In this document: positions 33,901 to 42,835 of the stretch, one piece after another
Layout of the letters: each line of letters opens with the position of its first letter
Numbering within the stretch: the first letter of the stretch is position 1
The notes under the pieces: model-generated
What the model was told of the DNA's origin: nothing
The model's input: the letters and a program-made list of their open reading frames with translations, nothing else
Database searches by the model: none
NCBI GenBank assembly: GCA_963769255.1
Contig: CAVYKV010000003.1
Location: 1 to 64,000, forward strand
Direction: 5' to 3'
Length of the DNA stretch: 64,000 nucleotides
From: JAKACA01 sp963769255
Lineage (GTDB): Bacteria; Actinomycetota; Acidimicrobiia; Acidimicrobiales; Bog-793
Translations under genes and position numbers: made by a program

Positions 33901-36507
33901 TCAGACGGTGAACTGCAGCGTGTAGGGCCGGGACGCGTGAGAGCCGACGGCGGTGCCGGTCACCTCCCCGCCGGGCGTCCGGGTGAGCCCGGTGCTCAGC
34001 ACGACGGCCACCGTCTTCAGATGGGCGCTCGAATCGGAAACGCTGATCGTGCCGACGTAACGGCCGAGGAACTGGACGATCTCCACCCTGACCGTCGCCG
34101 TGCCCGCCGGCCAACCGGGGACGGTGATGGTGCCGGTGACCGAGGTGATCGCCCCGGAGGACGGGTCCACTGCGACCCGTCCGGCGGCGATTTCCCCGCT
34201 CTTGGCGTACGTGACAGAACCTCTGAAGACGAGTGAGAACGGCGGCAGTCTCACCCTCAACCTGCCCGAGACGTACGTGAGGCTGTAGTAGGGGTCGGCC
34301 GCTCCGGCGCAGAACACCGGGTAGGTCCCCGGCCGGCTCGCCGATGTGGCTGCCGTGGTGCAGTGGGCCGGTCGGGCCAGAGAGCTGGCGCCATAGCCGT
34401 CCACGAAGCCGGAGTAGCTCGGTGTGAGCAGCGGCATAACCTCACCCTCGGTGATGGTGGCGCTGGGGGCCGAGATGGTGAGCGTGCCCACGTACTGCAC
34501 AGAGCCCACATTGCACGCAAGGCCGGGGCTGCTCTCCACACCCCGCTGGTCTGTCGTCGGGCACAGGCTCACGGTGCTGCCCTGCAGAGCCACGGCGATG
34601 CCGTTCGGCACGATCCCGACTGCCGGGTCACCCCTCAAGGGGAGCATGGTCTCGGTCGGCCCACCGTTGGGAGCGAGGGGTCCCAGCACGACGGAGGCGC
34701 GCAGACCCGAGCCGTAGTCGACGTCATCGGTGCCGCCGGCCAGGCACGTCCCATCGCTTCCGACGTTGTAACCGGCATCGTCCCAGCCGCCGAGGTTGTC
34801 ACAGGTCCCGTCGAAGATGTCCGCCGCAGTCGCCAGCATCCTCGGCTCCGCCTCCGTGGCGGGATGGGAGTTGTAGACGGCGGCCCCCGCCGTCGCGACG
34901 TTGCCCGAGAGCGTGGTGGCGGACAGGCTGGCGAGCCCGTCGTTGTAGATCCCGCCTCCGTCGGTCGCCGTGTTGCCCTCGATCGTGTTGTCGGAGATGG
35001 CGGCGACGTACGGACTGGCGTTGTCGATGCCGCCGCCGTCGGTTGCCGTGTTCCCCGTGACGGTGTTGTCCGAGACGTTGATGGCCGACGGCAGGTCGCT
35101 GCACTCGCAGAGGTAGATCCCGCCGCCGTTGGCAGCCGAGTTGCGTGCGATGGTGTCGCCGGCGATGTCGATGGCGCCGGCCCCCTGTTCCTGGACTTCG
35201 AGGTTCCCGCCACCGCCGTTGACGAAGAGGCCGCCACCGCCGTTGTGGGAGATCACGCTGCCGGACACGGCGGCACCCTGTTCGGCCTCGATGCCCACTC
35301 TGGCGTTGCCCGTGACATTGCTGGCGGAGACCGAGAGGTTGAACGTGCCGTTCTCGACGCCCGTTCCACCGTTGTCAGCGATGGTGCTGCCCGTGACGGA
35401 GGCCCCGGACCCGGCGACGATACCGCCCTGCGTGTTGCTCGCCACCCGACTGTCGGTGACCATAAGCGGGCAAGACAGGTCGACGGGGCCGACACCAGAG
35501 AAGTTGAGGCAGTCCTCCGTCGTCAGACCGGGGCCCGTGTTGTCCGAGATGACGCTGCCCGTGACCGTGAGCGGGTGGTAGTAGGCGACGACGCCCCCCT
35601 CGCCGTTTCCGGAGATGGTGCTCGATGACACGCCACCCGCATCCATCGCCAGACCGACGCCCGTGTTGTCCGTGATCGTGGTGCTGCTGACGTCGACCGG
35701 GCACCCGGCCGCGAAATTCGGCGGGTTGCACTCGACGGCTGCGGAACTGATCCCGAAGCCGGTGTTGTGAGCGACGACGCTGCCAGTCACCGTGAGACTT
35801 CCGAAGCCGTCAGAGAGACCACCAACGTTGTCCGACACGCTGCTGTCGGACACGGCAACGCTGCCGTCCGAGCTCTGCGCCACGCCGGCGCCGGCGTTGT
35901 CGGTGATCGTGCTGTCGGCGACCTCGAGCTCGGAGAGTCCGTTCTCCACGCCAGCCCCGCCGTTGTCCGTCACCGTCGAGTCGGTGAGCGTGAGCAACGG
36001 ACCGTCGTTCTCGATGCCGGGTCCGCCGTTGCCTGAGATCGTGCTTCCGGTGACGGTGGTGCCGAACGCCTCGCTCCAGATGCCGGCACCGAACTGGTCG
36101 GTCGTGCCGGGAGACCCGTCCCGGATCGTCAGGTCGTCGAGGCTCACGTTCCCGGCGTCGATGGCCAGCACGGAGCCCTCGCCGTCCCCCTCCACCACGG
36201 CGGGCGAGCCGGAAGGCGCCCCGGCCCCGGTGATGGTGACCGACAGCGAGACCGTCACGTCGTCGCTGATCGTCCCCGAAACGTCGATCGTGTCGCCGGC
36301 GACGGCCTTCGTGAGGGCGAAGGAGATGGTGGCACACGGTGCGGACGGCGACGTGCAGTCGTTGCCGGCGTTCGTCCCGCCGGCGGCCACGTACAAGGTG
36401 GCCAGAGCGGCAGCGGCCTCGGTGGCGAGGGCGAACTGGAGGCCGAACGCACAGCACGCCGCCAGCGCGACCACTGCGTTGCGTCGGACAACCTTCGGTC
36501 GGACCAT
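33901..36507 (-). CDS. Secreted parallel beta-helix protein with C-terminal MBG-like domain
   Basis: An 868-residue exported protein. After a signal peptide (basic VRPKVVRRN, a hydrophobic run, ATEAAAA) comes LYVAAGGTNAGNDCTSPSAP, the usual opening of CSLREA/pectate-lyase-like helices. About twenty coils of the type STISGNGGPGI / TVTDNGGAGVENG build a right-handed beta-helix through residue 590. A segment near residue 720 (ITEGEVMPLLTPSYSGFVDG, then PGTYPVFCAGAADPYYSLTY) matches MBG-type domains, followed by a last beta-sandwich with VTGTITVPGWPAGT. Likely attached to or released from the cell surface, binding or cutting polysaccharide; no catalytic triad is visible. ATG 36507 is chosen because it starts the signal peptide; an earlier Met is 33 codons upstream. 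Confidence 0.7.
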   Translation of the reverse strand: MVRPKVVRRNAVVALAACCAFGLQFALATEAAAALATLYVAAGGTNAGNDCTSPSAPCATISFALTKAVAGDTIDVSGTISDDVTVSLSVTITGAGAPSGSPAVVEGDGEGSVLAIDAGNVSLDDLTIRDGSPGTTDQFGAGIWSEAFGTTVTGSTISGNGGPGIENDGPLLTLTDSTVTDNGGAGVENGLSELEVADSTITDNAGAGVAQSSDGSVAVSDSSVSDNVGGLSDGFGSLTVTGSVVAHNTGFGISSAAVECNPPNFAAGCPVDVSSTTITDNTGVGLAMDAGGVSSSTISGNGEGGVVAYYHPLTVTGSVISDNTGPGLTTEDCLNFSGVGPVDLSCPLMVTDSRVASNTQGGIVAGSGASVTGSTIADNGGTGVENGTFNLSVSASNVTGNARVGIEAEQGAAVSGSVISHNGGGGLFVNGGGGNLEVQEQGAGAIDIAGDTIARNSAANGGGIYLCECSDLPSAINVSDNTVTGNTATDGGGIDNASPYVAAISDNTIEGNTATDGGGIYNDGLASLSATTLSGNVATAGAAVYNSHPATEAEPRMLATAADIFDGTCDNLGGWDDAGYNVGSDGTCLAGGTDDVDYGSGLRASVVLGPLAPNGGPTETMLPLRGDPAVGIVPNGIAVALQGSTVSLCPTTDQRGVESSPGLACNVGSVQYVGTLTISAPSATITEGEVMPLLTPSYSGFVDGYGASSLARPAHCTTAATSASRPGTYPVFCAGAADPYYSLTYVSGRLRVRLPPFSLVFRGSVTYAKSGEIAAGRVAVDPSSGAITSVTGTITVPGWPAGTATVRVEIVQFLGRYVGTISVSDSSAHLKTVAVVLSTGLTRTPGGEVTGTAVGSHASRPYTLQFTV

Positions 36508-36704
36508 CGCACCGTTCCCAGCTTCAAAGCGACGCTGCCGCGCCACTGCCTGTACCGCCACGTTGTCGCCCGGCACGCCCAACTCCCCTGTGGAGGCACC
36601 CCACAACGGGCTCCAGTCTCGCGCGACGCTATGGCCCCCGGGGGCGACGGTTTGTCGCCCGTCACACTCGCCCGGCGACGGCCGGACTCGTAGTATCTCG
36701 ACTC

Positions 36705-38170
36705 ATGCCCAGACTGCCTGCCAGGACCGTCCGAGCGCTCGCCGTGGCCGCCATCGCCATCACCGGTGCGCTGGTCGTTCCCCTGCAGGCGACCGCTAGC
36801 GGCCCGCGCACGACCAAGCCGATCGGCTATATCTACGCCGGATCCATCTTCGCCGGTCTCTACACGCTGGCCGTGGCGCCGAACGACACCATGACCGTCG
36901 TGAAGAACACGCCGTCCCCCTCCGGTGACATCGGTGGGATCGCCGTGCTGCACAGCAAGGCCGGGCTGAATCTCTACGTCCTCGGCGGCCCCTTCGGAGG
37001 CATCGGTTCGATCTACCAGTATTCGGTCAGCACACGAACCGGTGCCATCACGTTGACCAAGTACGCCCCGATTCCCGGTGTGCTCGCCTCCTTACGGGGG
37101 AACAACCTGCTGGCTTACGACGGCCGCGGCATCAATCCGTCGTTCACCTCGGTGATCTACGCGGACGTCTGCGCCGACAAGGCCTGCTCCCACTACGGCC
37201 TCGCCGGCTTCCGCGCCGACCCGACGACCGGCGTGCTGAAGGAGCTGGCGGCGCCGGGTTCCCAGTTCATCGACTCCGACTCGATCAGCGGACGGCGGAT
37301 CGCCGTCCTGGCCGCGCCCCAGAGCGGACCCGGTCGGGTGATCACGTCGGCCCTGATCGACACACGACGGGTGGTCTCCAGCCGGTGGGAGCTCCCTATC
37401 GGCTCGTCAACAAATCGGGTCAAGCCATCGGCGGCAACGACGTCGCCGCCGGCAACGGCATCGGTGTTGACGGCGTCAGCGTCAACAACGTTGCGACGGT
37501 TGGCCTCGAGTCGGGCTCCAGCTACGACGGCGTGACGGAGGACTACACCGGCTCGGCCCTCTCGTTCATCCCGCATGCCCTCCTCGATGCCGAGGTCGGC
37601 CCCACCTTCGGACCGTGGCTGCAACTCGTTTCCCCGGACGCGGTCACTGGCATCGGCGCCATCGACCTCACCAAGAAGCCGTTCAGCCTCGGGGGTGGAT
37701 CACAGACGGATCCCGACTTCCCGGAGACGATCTACCAACTCGGGACCGGCATCTACATCGGCGTCTACCTCGATCCCATCGTCGAGGCGACGGACGGCGT
37801 CGGCGGCAAGGGGCTTGTGATCGACAAGCAGGCAACCGTGGCGGGGACGGTCAGCATCACGTCGATGGCCGGGTGGCTCGACCCCAAGGCGACCACAACC
37901 TTGGTGGCGGAGAAGAAGGCGGGGAAGACGATCACCGTGAACGGCTCCGTGAAGGGCGGCGTCGCCGGCCTCTCGGTCTCTGTCACGCTCTTCGTGAAGA
38001 AGGGTTCGACCTTCAGCCCCGTACAGCACAAAGAGGCCACGCTGGGGGCGACGCTTCATTACGCCACCTCGCTCTCGCGCCCGAATGCGGCAACCTGCCG
38101 CCTGAAGGCCGTCTACGGAGGCAACGCCGCCACCGCGAGTTCGACTGCTCAAGTCACCTTTGCGTGCTGA
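36705..38170 (+). pseudogene. Secreted protein with propeller-like body, split by a frameshift
   Basis: ATG 36705 opens a signal peptide (RTVRALAVAAIAITGALVVP, cleavage near ATAS) and a body of about 220 residues with GYIYAGSIFAGLYTLAVAPN and IYQYSVSTRTGAITLTKYAP, the look of a lactonase-like beta-propeller. At about 37384 (CCGGTGGG) the frame must change by one base to continue as GAPYRLVNKSGQAIGGNDV and on to a C-terminal Ig-like domain (ITVNGSVKGGVAGLSVSVTL) ending at 38170. The two halves together make about 488 residues. Either a pseudogene or a one-base sequence error in a G run. Confidence 0.6.
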
Positions 38171-38215
38171 GGCACCTCGAGCCGGCGATCCCGGATCTCG
38201 CGTGAGGATGTCGCA

Positions 38216-39619
38216 TTGGCAGTCATGACCTTCGACCTCGTCGTGCGCGGCGCCACGGTGGTGAGCCAAGGCCGACAGCAGGAAGCCGACATCGGGGTGC
38301 GTGACGGCCGGGTCGCCCAGCTCGGCGGCCACATGACGGGCGAGCGAGAGCTGAGCGGGACCGGACTGCTGGCCCTTCCGGGCGGCGTGGACGCCCACGT
38401 TCATCTCGTCTACCGGGCCTTGGCAGAACACATCCGGCAGACGGAGCCGGCCTGGGTCGATGACTTCTGGAGTGGCTCGCTCGCTGCGATCGCCGGCGGC
38501 AACACGACCGTCGGGAGCATGGCGCTCCCGCTGGCGGGCGAATCCCCCAGCACGGCCGTTGTTCGGGAGATGGCCGGTGCTGCGCCGGAGGCGGCGGCCG
38601 ACTGGTTCTTGCACCCGGTCATCACCGATCTGGCTTCGGCGCCGGCAGAAATCCCGCTGCTGGCGGCCAACGGGCACACCAGCATCAAGCTGTTCCTCAC
38701 CGATCCTCAGATCGGCGGGAACGTGAGCGGGCTCGTCGCCGCCCTCAGCGCGGCGCGCCAGGTGGGCTCGATGACCCTCTTGCACTGTGAGGCCGCCGAT
38801 CTGCTGGAGGAGGCCGGACAACGGCTCCTGGCGGCCGGGCGCGGCGACGTGGCGAACTTCCCCGAATCCCGGCCAGTGGCGGCCGAAGTGGCGGCCGTCG
38901 ATCAGGCGGTGGCGCTGGCACAGCACACCGGAGCGCCGGTCTACGTCGTGCATCTGTCGTCCGCCGCGGCACTCGATCGCTGCCGCCAGGCGAGGGCCGG
39001 CGGTGTGCCCGTCTACGTCGAAACCCGGCCGGTCTACCTGCACCTGACGCGGGAACGCTTCGCCGAGCCGGACGCAGCCAAGTACGTCGGCGCACCGCCA
39101 CCGCGCGAGCAACGAGACCGGGATGCGTTGTGGGCGGGCCTCGCCGACGGTTCGATCGACACCGTCTGCAGCGACCACGCCCCCTGGACCCTCGAGGACA
39201 AGCTCGATCCCGCCCTCGACGTCGTCACCGCCCGGCAGGGCGTCGCCGACCTCGAGACGCTCCGGCCGATGCTGTTCTCAGAAGGCGTCGTCACGGGTCG
39301 GATCACGCTGTCGAGGTTCGTCGAGCTGACCTCCACAAACCCGGCTCGCCTGTTCGGTCTCTACCCCCGCAAGGGTGAGATCGCCGTCGGTTCGGACGCC
39401 GACATCGTGCTGTGGGACCCAGGAGCACGCCGCACCATCGACGGCGCCAGCATGCAGTCGCGTGCGGGCTACTGCGTCTACGACGGTTGGAAGGTGCAGG
39501 GCTGGCCGACCATCGTCATCCGTCGCGGCCAGGTCGTGATGGAGGACGGGGAGATCACGGTGCAGCCCGGTGAAGGTGGGTGGCTGCGGCGCCACGAGGC
39601 GGAACGGCTCACCCGGTGA
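38216..39619 (+). CDS. Cyclic amidohydrolase (dihydropyrimidinase / allantoinase / dihydroorotase family)
   Basis: A 467-residue metal-dependent amidohydrolase. GGVDAHVHL gives the first His pair, TSIKLFLTD the Lys that would be carboxylated, LLHCEAAD and VVHLSSAAA the next two His, and TVCSDHAPW the catalytic Asp. All six metal-site residues are present. Substrates of the family are ring amides such as hydantoins, dihydropyrimidines and allantoin; which one cannot be told from sequence. GAGGA at 38204-38208 favours TTG 38216 as start, with ATG 38225 as alternative. It begins 45 bases after the split secreted gene and faces the SDR gene. Confidence 0.88.
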   Translation: MAVMTFDLVVRGATVVSQGRQQEADIGVRDGRVAQLGGHMTGERELSGTGLLALPGGVDAHVHLVYRALAEHIRQTEPAWVDDFWSGSLAAIAGGNTTVGSMALPLAGESPSTAVVREMAGAAPEAAADWFLHPVITDLASAPAEIPLLAANGHTSIKLFLTDPQIGGNVSGLVAALSAARQVGSMTLLHCEAADLLEEAGQRLLAAGRGDVANFPESRPVAAEVAAVDQAVALAQHTGAPVYVVHLSSAAALDRCRQARAGGVPVYVETRPVYLHLTRERFAEPDAAKYVGAPPPREQRDRDALWAGLADGSIDTVCSDHAPWTLEDKLDPALDVVTARQGVADLETLRPMLFSEGVVTGRITLSRFVELTSTNPARLFGLYPRKGEIAVGSDADIVLWDPGARRTIDGASMQSRAGYCVYDGWKVQGWPTIVIRRGQVVMEDGEITVQPGEGGWLRRHEAERLTR

Positions 39620-39634
39620 CCACCGCGAGCCCGG

Positions 39635-40399
39635 TCAGAGCGCCAGATAGCCACCGTCCATCGTGAGCTCGCTCCCCGTCATGAAGCGGGATTCGTCCGA
39701 GGCGAGGAACAAGACGCCGGGCGTGATGTCCTCCGGCACCCCGCCTCGCCCGAGGGGCGCCCGTTGCACCATGTAGTCGTTGAAGGGGTCGCCCTCCGAC
39801 AGCGCCGTCAACACGAGACCGGGGATGATGCTGTTCACCCGGATGTTGTGGGCGCCGTAGGTGACGGCCGCGTTCTTCGTCATCATCCGAACAGCTCCCT
39901 TGGCGGCGTGGTAGGCGGCGGCACCTGGGATCGCCGTCACCCCACAGTTCGAACAGATGTTGATGATCGAGCCGCCACCGTGTTCGATCATGACCGGCAG
40001 GACGTGCTTCATACCAAGAAACACGCTCGTCTGATTGGTCGTGATGATCGTGTCCCAGCCCTCAAGGGTCTCGGACAGGTAGTCCTCGTAGCCGTAGACG
40101 GCGGCGTTGTTCACGAGGATGTCGATCGTGCCCCAGAGCTCCGTCGCCCTGCGAACGGCTTCCTCCCAGGTTCGTGGCGCTCCGACGTCGCCACTCAGGA
40201 ACTCGACGCTGCTGCCCTTCGCCCGGAGCTCGGACTCGAGCTCTCGTCCCTCTGACTCCTTCACATCGATGCCGAGGACCCGCGCTCCTTCGGCAGCGAG
40301 TGCGAGCATGTGGGAACGGCCCTGACCCATCGAGCAGCCGGTGACGACGGCGACCTTCCCCGCGACCCGGCCAGAGGTCCCCGGTGAGTCTGTCGTCAT
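39635..40399 (-). CDS. Short-chain dehydrogenase/reductase
   Basis: A 254-residue classical SDR. The cofactor loop is VVTGCSMGQGRSHMLALA, with LGIDVKESEG suggesting NAD(H) preference through the Asp after the second strand. NNAAVYG is the structural motif; SNCG, then YHAAKGA give the catalytic Ser-Tyr-Lys. The end MTGSELTMDGGYLAL is typical of oxidoreductases acting on small hydroxy or oxo compounds. ATG 40399 has GGAGGAAG seven bases upstream. It converges on the cyclic amidohydrolase gene. Confidence 0.9.
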   Translation of the reverse strand: MTTDSPGTSGRVAGKVAVVTGCSMGQGRSHMLALAAEGARVLGIDVKESEGRELESELRAKGSSVEFLSGDVGAPRTWEEAVRRATELWGTIDILVNNAAVYGYEDYLSETLEGWDTIITTNQTSVFLGMKHVLPVMIEHGGGSIINICSNCGVTAIPGAAAYHAAKGAVRMMTKNAAVTYGAHNIRVNSIIPGLVLTALSEGDPFNDYMVQRAPLGRGGVPEDITPGVLFLASDESRFMTGSELTMDGGYLAL

Positions 40400-40639
40400 A
40401 CTCTCGCTTCCTCCTGTCGTCATCACGCATCGGCGCAGGCAGCTGACTCTAGCGAGAGCCGTGCCGGCTGCCGTGGGAGGCCGGGACGGTGGCGATCGGT
40501 CGCAGCCGCCATCTCGGATACCCCGCCACGGTCGCGATCGGTAAGCCACCTGCAACATCTCCGGCGGGGGGAACGCAGATGCACAAGATCGTCACCTCAC
40601 AACTGCAAGGGTGGTTAGGACGAGCGCCGGCGCTCCTTC

Positions 40640-40830
40640 TCGGGATACCCGTCGCCTCGGAGATGACCACGCTGCGGTCGCACCAGGCGGCGATGTCCCG
40701 GTCGTGATGACGAAGAGAATCGTCGTCGCCCTCCGCTGATGGATGTCGAGCAGCAGGTCGATCACCTCCGCTGCCGTGGCGGAGTCGAGATTGCCCGTGG
40801 GCTCGTGGGCGAGGATGGCGCCGCTCGCTC
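40640..40830 (-). pseudogene. ABC transporter ATPase fragment (LolD/MacB type)
   Basis: Only the part after Walker B is left: ILAHEPTGNLDSATAAEVID and LLLDIHQRRATTILFVIT, and after a frameshift DIAAWCDRSVVISE. The EPTGNLDS form is that of LolD/MacB exporters rather than of peptide importers (which have DEPTTALD). Walker A and the signature motif are gone. It lies between the SDR and the permease genes on the same strand and cannot power a transporter. Confidence 0.65.
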
Positions 40831-40956
40831 GCGAACGCCGCCGTCGGATGGCGCCGACTTCCTTGAGTTGGATCGTCCTCGCCGAGGCCGTCCACGGTCG
40901 GGCTCCCGGTGAGGACGGCCTCACGCGTGGGGAGGCCCGGGTACGACCAAACGTGG

Positions 40957-41895
40957 TCATCGCTGTTGCAGGCGGACCTCTACGGTGTCTCGGACTGCGT
41001 CTCCGATGGCGTTGAAGGCCATGACAACGAGGACGATCATCGCCCCGGCAGGGTAGACCTGCCACCAGTAACCGTCGTAAAGGTAGGTGATACCGGCCGA
41101 CAGCATGCCACCCCAGGTGGCGGTCGGCGGAGGGAGGCCGAAGCCGAGATAGCTGAGCAGGGCGAGGGCGAGAATGGCGTCGGCAACCTGGAAGGTGGCG
41201 TTGACGACGAGCGTCCCGACGGCATTCGGCAGGATGTGGCGGAAGACGATGCGGGTCCGCCCACCACCGGCCACCTTGACGGCCTGAACGAACTCACGAG
41301 TCCGCAGAGACAGCGCTTCGCCGCGGACCAGTCGGGCGGGAACGAGCCATGAGAACGCCGCCAACACAAAGATGATGAGCGCCAGGTTCGGTCGGACGAC
41401 ACTCGCCAGGAAGAGAAAGAAGAAGAGGGCTGGGATGGCGAGAAGTCCGTCGACGATGCGCATCATCACGGCATCGAGGAATCCCCCGACGAAGCCTGCG
41501 AGTGCACCCCAGAACGCGCCCAAAGTAGCCGCGACCAGGGCCACAGCAATGCCCACCTCGAGTGAGCTCTGGCCACCGAGCATGAGGCGCCCGAGAATGT
41601 CCCGCCCCGAGTCGTCCGTCCCGAGGGGACGGTCCCTGCCCGGGCGGAGGTTCACCTCGAGCAGGCGAGAGGCGATGGTGTCGGAGTGGTAGAAGACCGG
41701 GCCAACGAAGCAGAAGAGAGCAACAGCGATCACGACGGCCAGTCCGGCGACGGCGAGCTTGTTCTCGGCGTAGGTTCGGACGAGGATCCCAAGAGTTGAG
41801 CCGCCAGAGTCCCCCGCCGAGCCGCCTAAGGGAGCAGGCTCGAGGCCATGCTCCGCCCGAGCGTCTGCTCCCTCGAGGCCACCGAGATTAGCCAT
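40957..41895 (-). CDS. Peptide/nickel-type ABC permease, DppC-like
   Basis: A 312-residue inner-membrane permease with six predicted segments. The N-terminal cytosolic tail is followed by TYAENKLAVAGLAVVIAVAL, the characteristic GTDDSGRDILGRLMLGGQSS segment, and the ATPase-coupling loop EFVQAVKVAGGGRTRIVFRH. ATG 41895 overlaps the end of the upstream permease gene by eight bases. It forms the channel together with the product of 41888-42835. No matching ATPase gene is in the window. Confidence 0.9.
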   Translation of the reverse strand: MANLGGLEGADARAEHGLEPAPLGGSAGDSGGSTLGILVRTYAENKLAVAGLAVVIAVALFCFVGPVFYHSDTIASRLLEVNLRPGRDRPLGTDDSGRDILGRLMLGGQSSLEVGIAVALVAATLGAFWGALAGFVGGFLDAVMMRIVDGLLAIPALFFFLFLASVVRPNLALIIFVLAAFSWLVPARLVRGEALSLRTREFVQAVKVAGGGRTRIVFRHILPNAVGTLVVNATFQVADAILALALLSYLGFGLPPPTATWGGMLSAGITYLYDGYWWQVYPAGAMIVLVVMAFNAIGDAVRDTVEVRLQQR

Positions 41896-42835
41896 AGCGA
41901 ACTCTCGGGTCGAGAACGGCATAGCCGATGTCCGCGAGGGCGTTCCCCACAACGGTGGCCAACCCGATGATCAGGATGATGCCGAGCTCGACGGGATAGT
42001 CCTCGTTTCCGACGGCCGTGTAGAAGGCAAGCCCAGTGCCCTGCAGGTTGAAAATCTGCTCGACGATGAGGCCCGCCGTGAAGATGTAAGGAAGCGACAG
42101 CCCGAGCAGTGTAACGATCGACATCAAGGAGTTCCTCAGCACATGACCGAGCACGACCCGCCGACCCGGCAGACCCTTGGCCTTTGCCGTCCGAATGAAG
42201 TCTTGGATAAGAACCTCGAGCACCGACGCCCGCATATACCGGCTGAAGAGAGCAAGTTGGACGAGGGTCAGCGTCAGGATGGGCAGCACGAGCGCGCGCG
42301 GGTCCGCCAGAAGGCCACCGATCGACGAGGCTTGCGGTGCTTGAGCCGGAAGCCAATTCAAGTCAACGGCGAACCACGCCACGAGCAACAGGCCGAGCCA
42401 GAACGACGGGATCGAGTAGAGGACGAAGACAAAGGTCGTCGTTAGGTAGTCGAAGGCCTTGTTGCGACGGATGGCTTGACGAATCCCGAGCGGGATGGCG
42501 ATCGCCAAGCTGATCACGAACGCTGGGATCACGACGCTCAGGTCGTTCGGGATGTCGTTGGCGAGAAGCGAGTCGACGCTCTCGTTGAGCTTGTAGGAGA
42601 ATCCGAGGTTCCCGTGCAGGATCCGCCAGAGGTAGTCGAGGTACTGAACCGGTAACGGCTGGCTCAGCCCGTTCTGTTGATCGAAGGATTTGACCTGTGC
42701 GGCGCCGGCATGCAGGCCGAGCACGGCACGAGCCTCGTTGCCGGGTAAGAGGTGTTGAAGGAAGAAGACCACCAGCGTGACGAGCAATACGACGATTCCC
42801 GCTTGACCGAGTCGTGCGACGACGAATCGCGTCAC
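41888..42835 (-). CDS. Peptide/nickel-type ABC permease, DppB-like
   Basis: A 315-residue permease starting RFVVARLGQAGIVVLLVTLV, the typical first helix of DppB/OppB, with PLPVQYLDYLWRILHGNLGFS and the coupling loop DFIRTAKAKGLPGRRVVLGH. GTG 42835 overlaps the stop of the CocE-like gene (GTGA), which fits the family start better than the long upstream frame. Partner of the DppC-like protein. Confidence 0.9.
   Translation of the reverse strand: MTRFVVARLGQAGIVVLLVTLVVFFLQHLLPGNEARAVLGLHAGAAQVKSFDQQNGLSQPLPVQYLDYLWRILHGNLGFSYKLNESVDSLLANDIPNDLSVVIPAFVISLAIAIPLGIRQAIRRNKAFDYLTTTFVFVLYSIPSFWLGLLLVAWFAVDLNWLPAQAPQASSIGGLLADPRALVLPILTLTLVQLALFSRYMRASVLEVLIQDFIRTAKAKGLPGRRVVLGHVLRNSLMSIVTLLGLSLPYIFTAGLIVEQIFNLQGTGLAFYTAVGNEDYPVELGIILIIGLATVVGNALADIGYAVLDPRVRYG

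Noticed and set aside
34800..36100. Possible tandem DNA repeat or CRISPR-like array
   Set aside because: The repeated look comes from degenerate beta-helix coils (S/T-x-I-x-x-N-x-G); units are not constant in sequence or spacing, and no cas genes are present.
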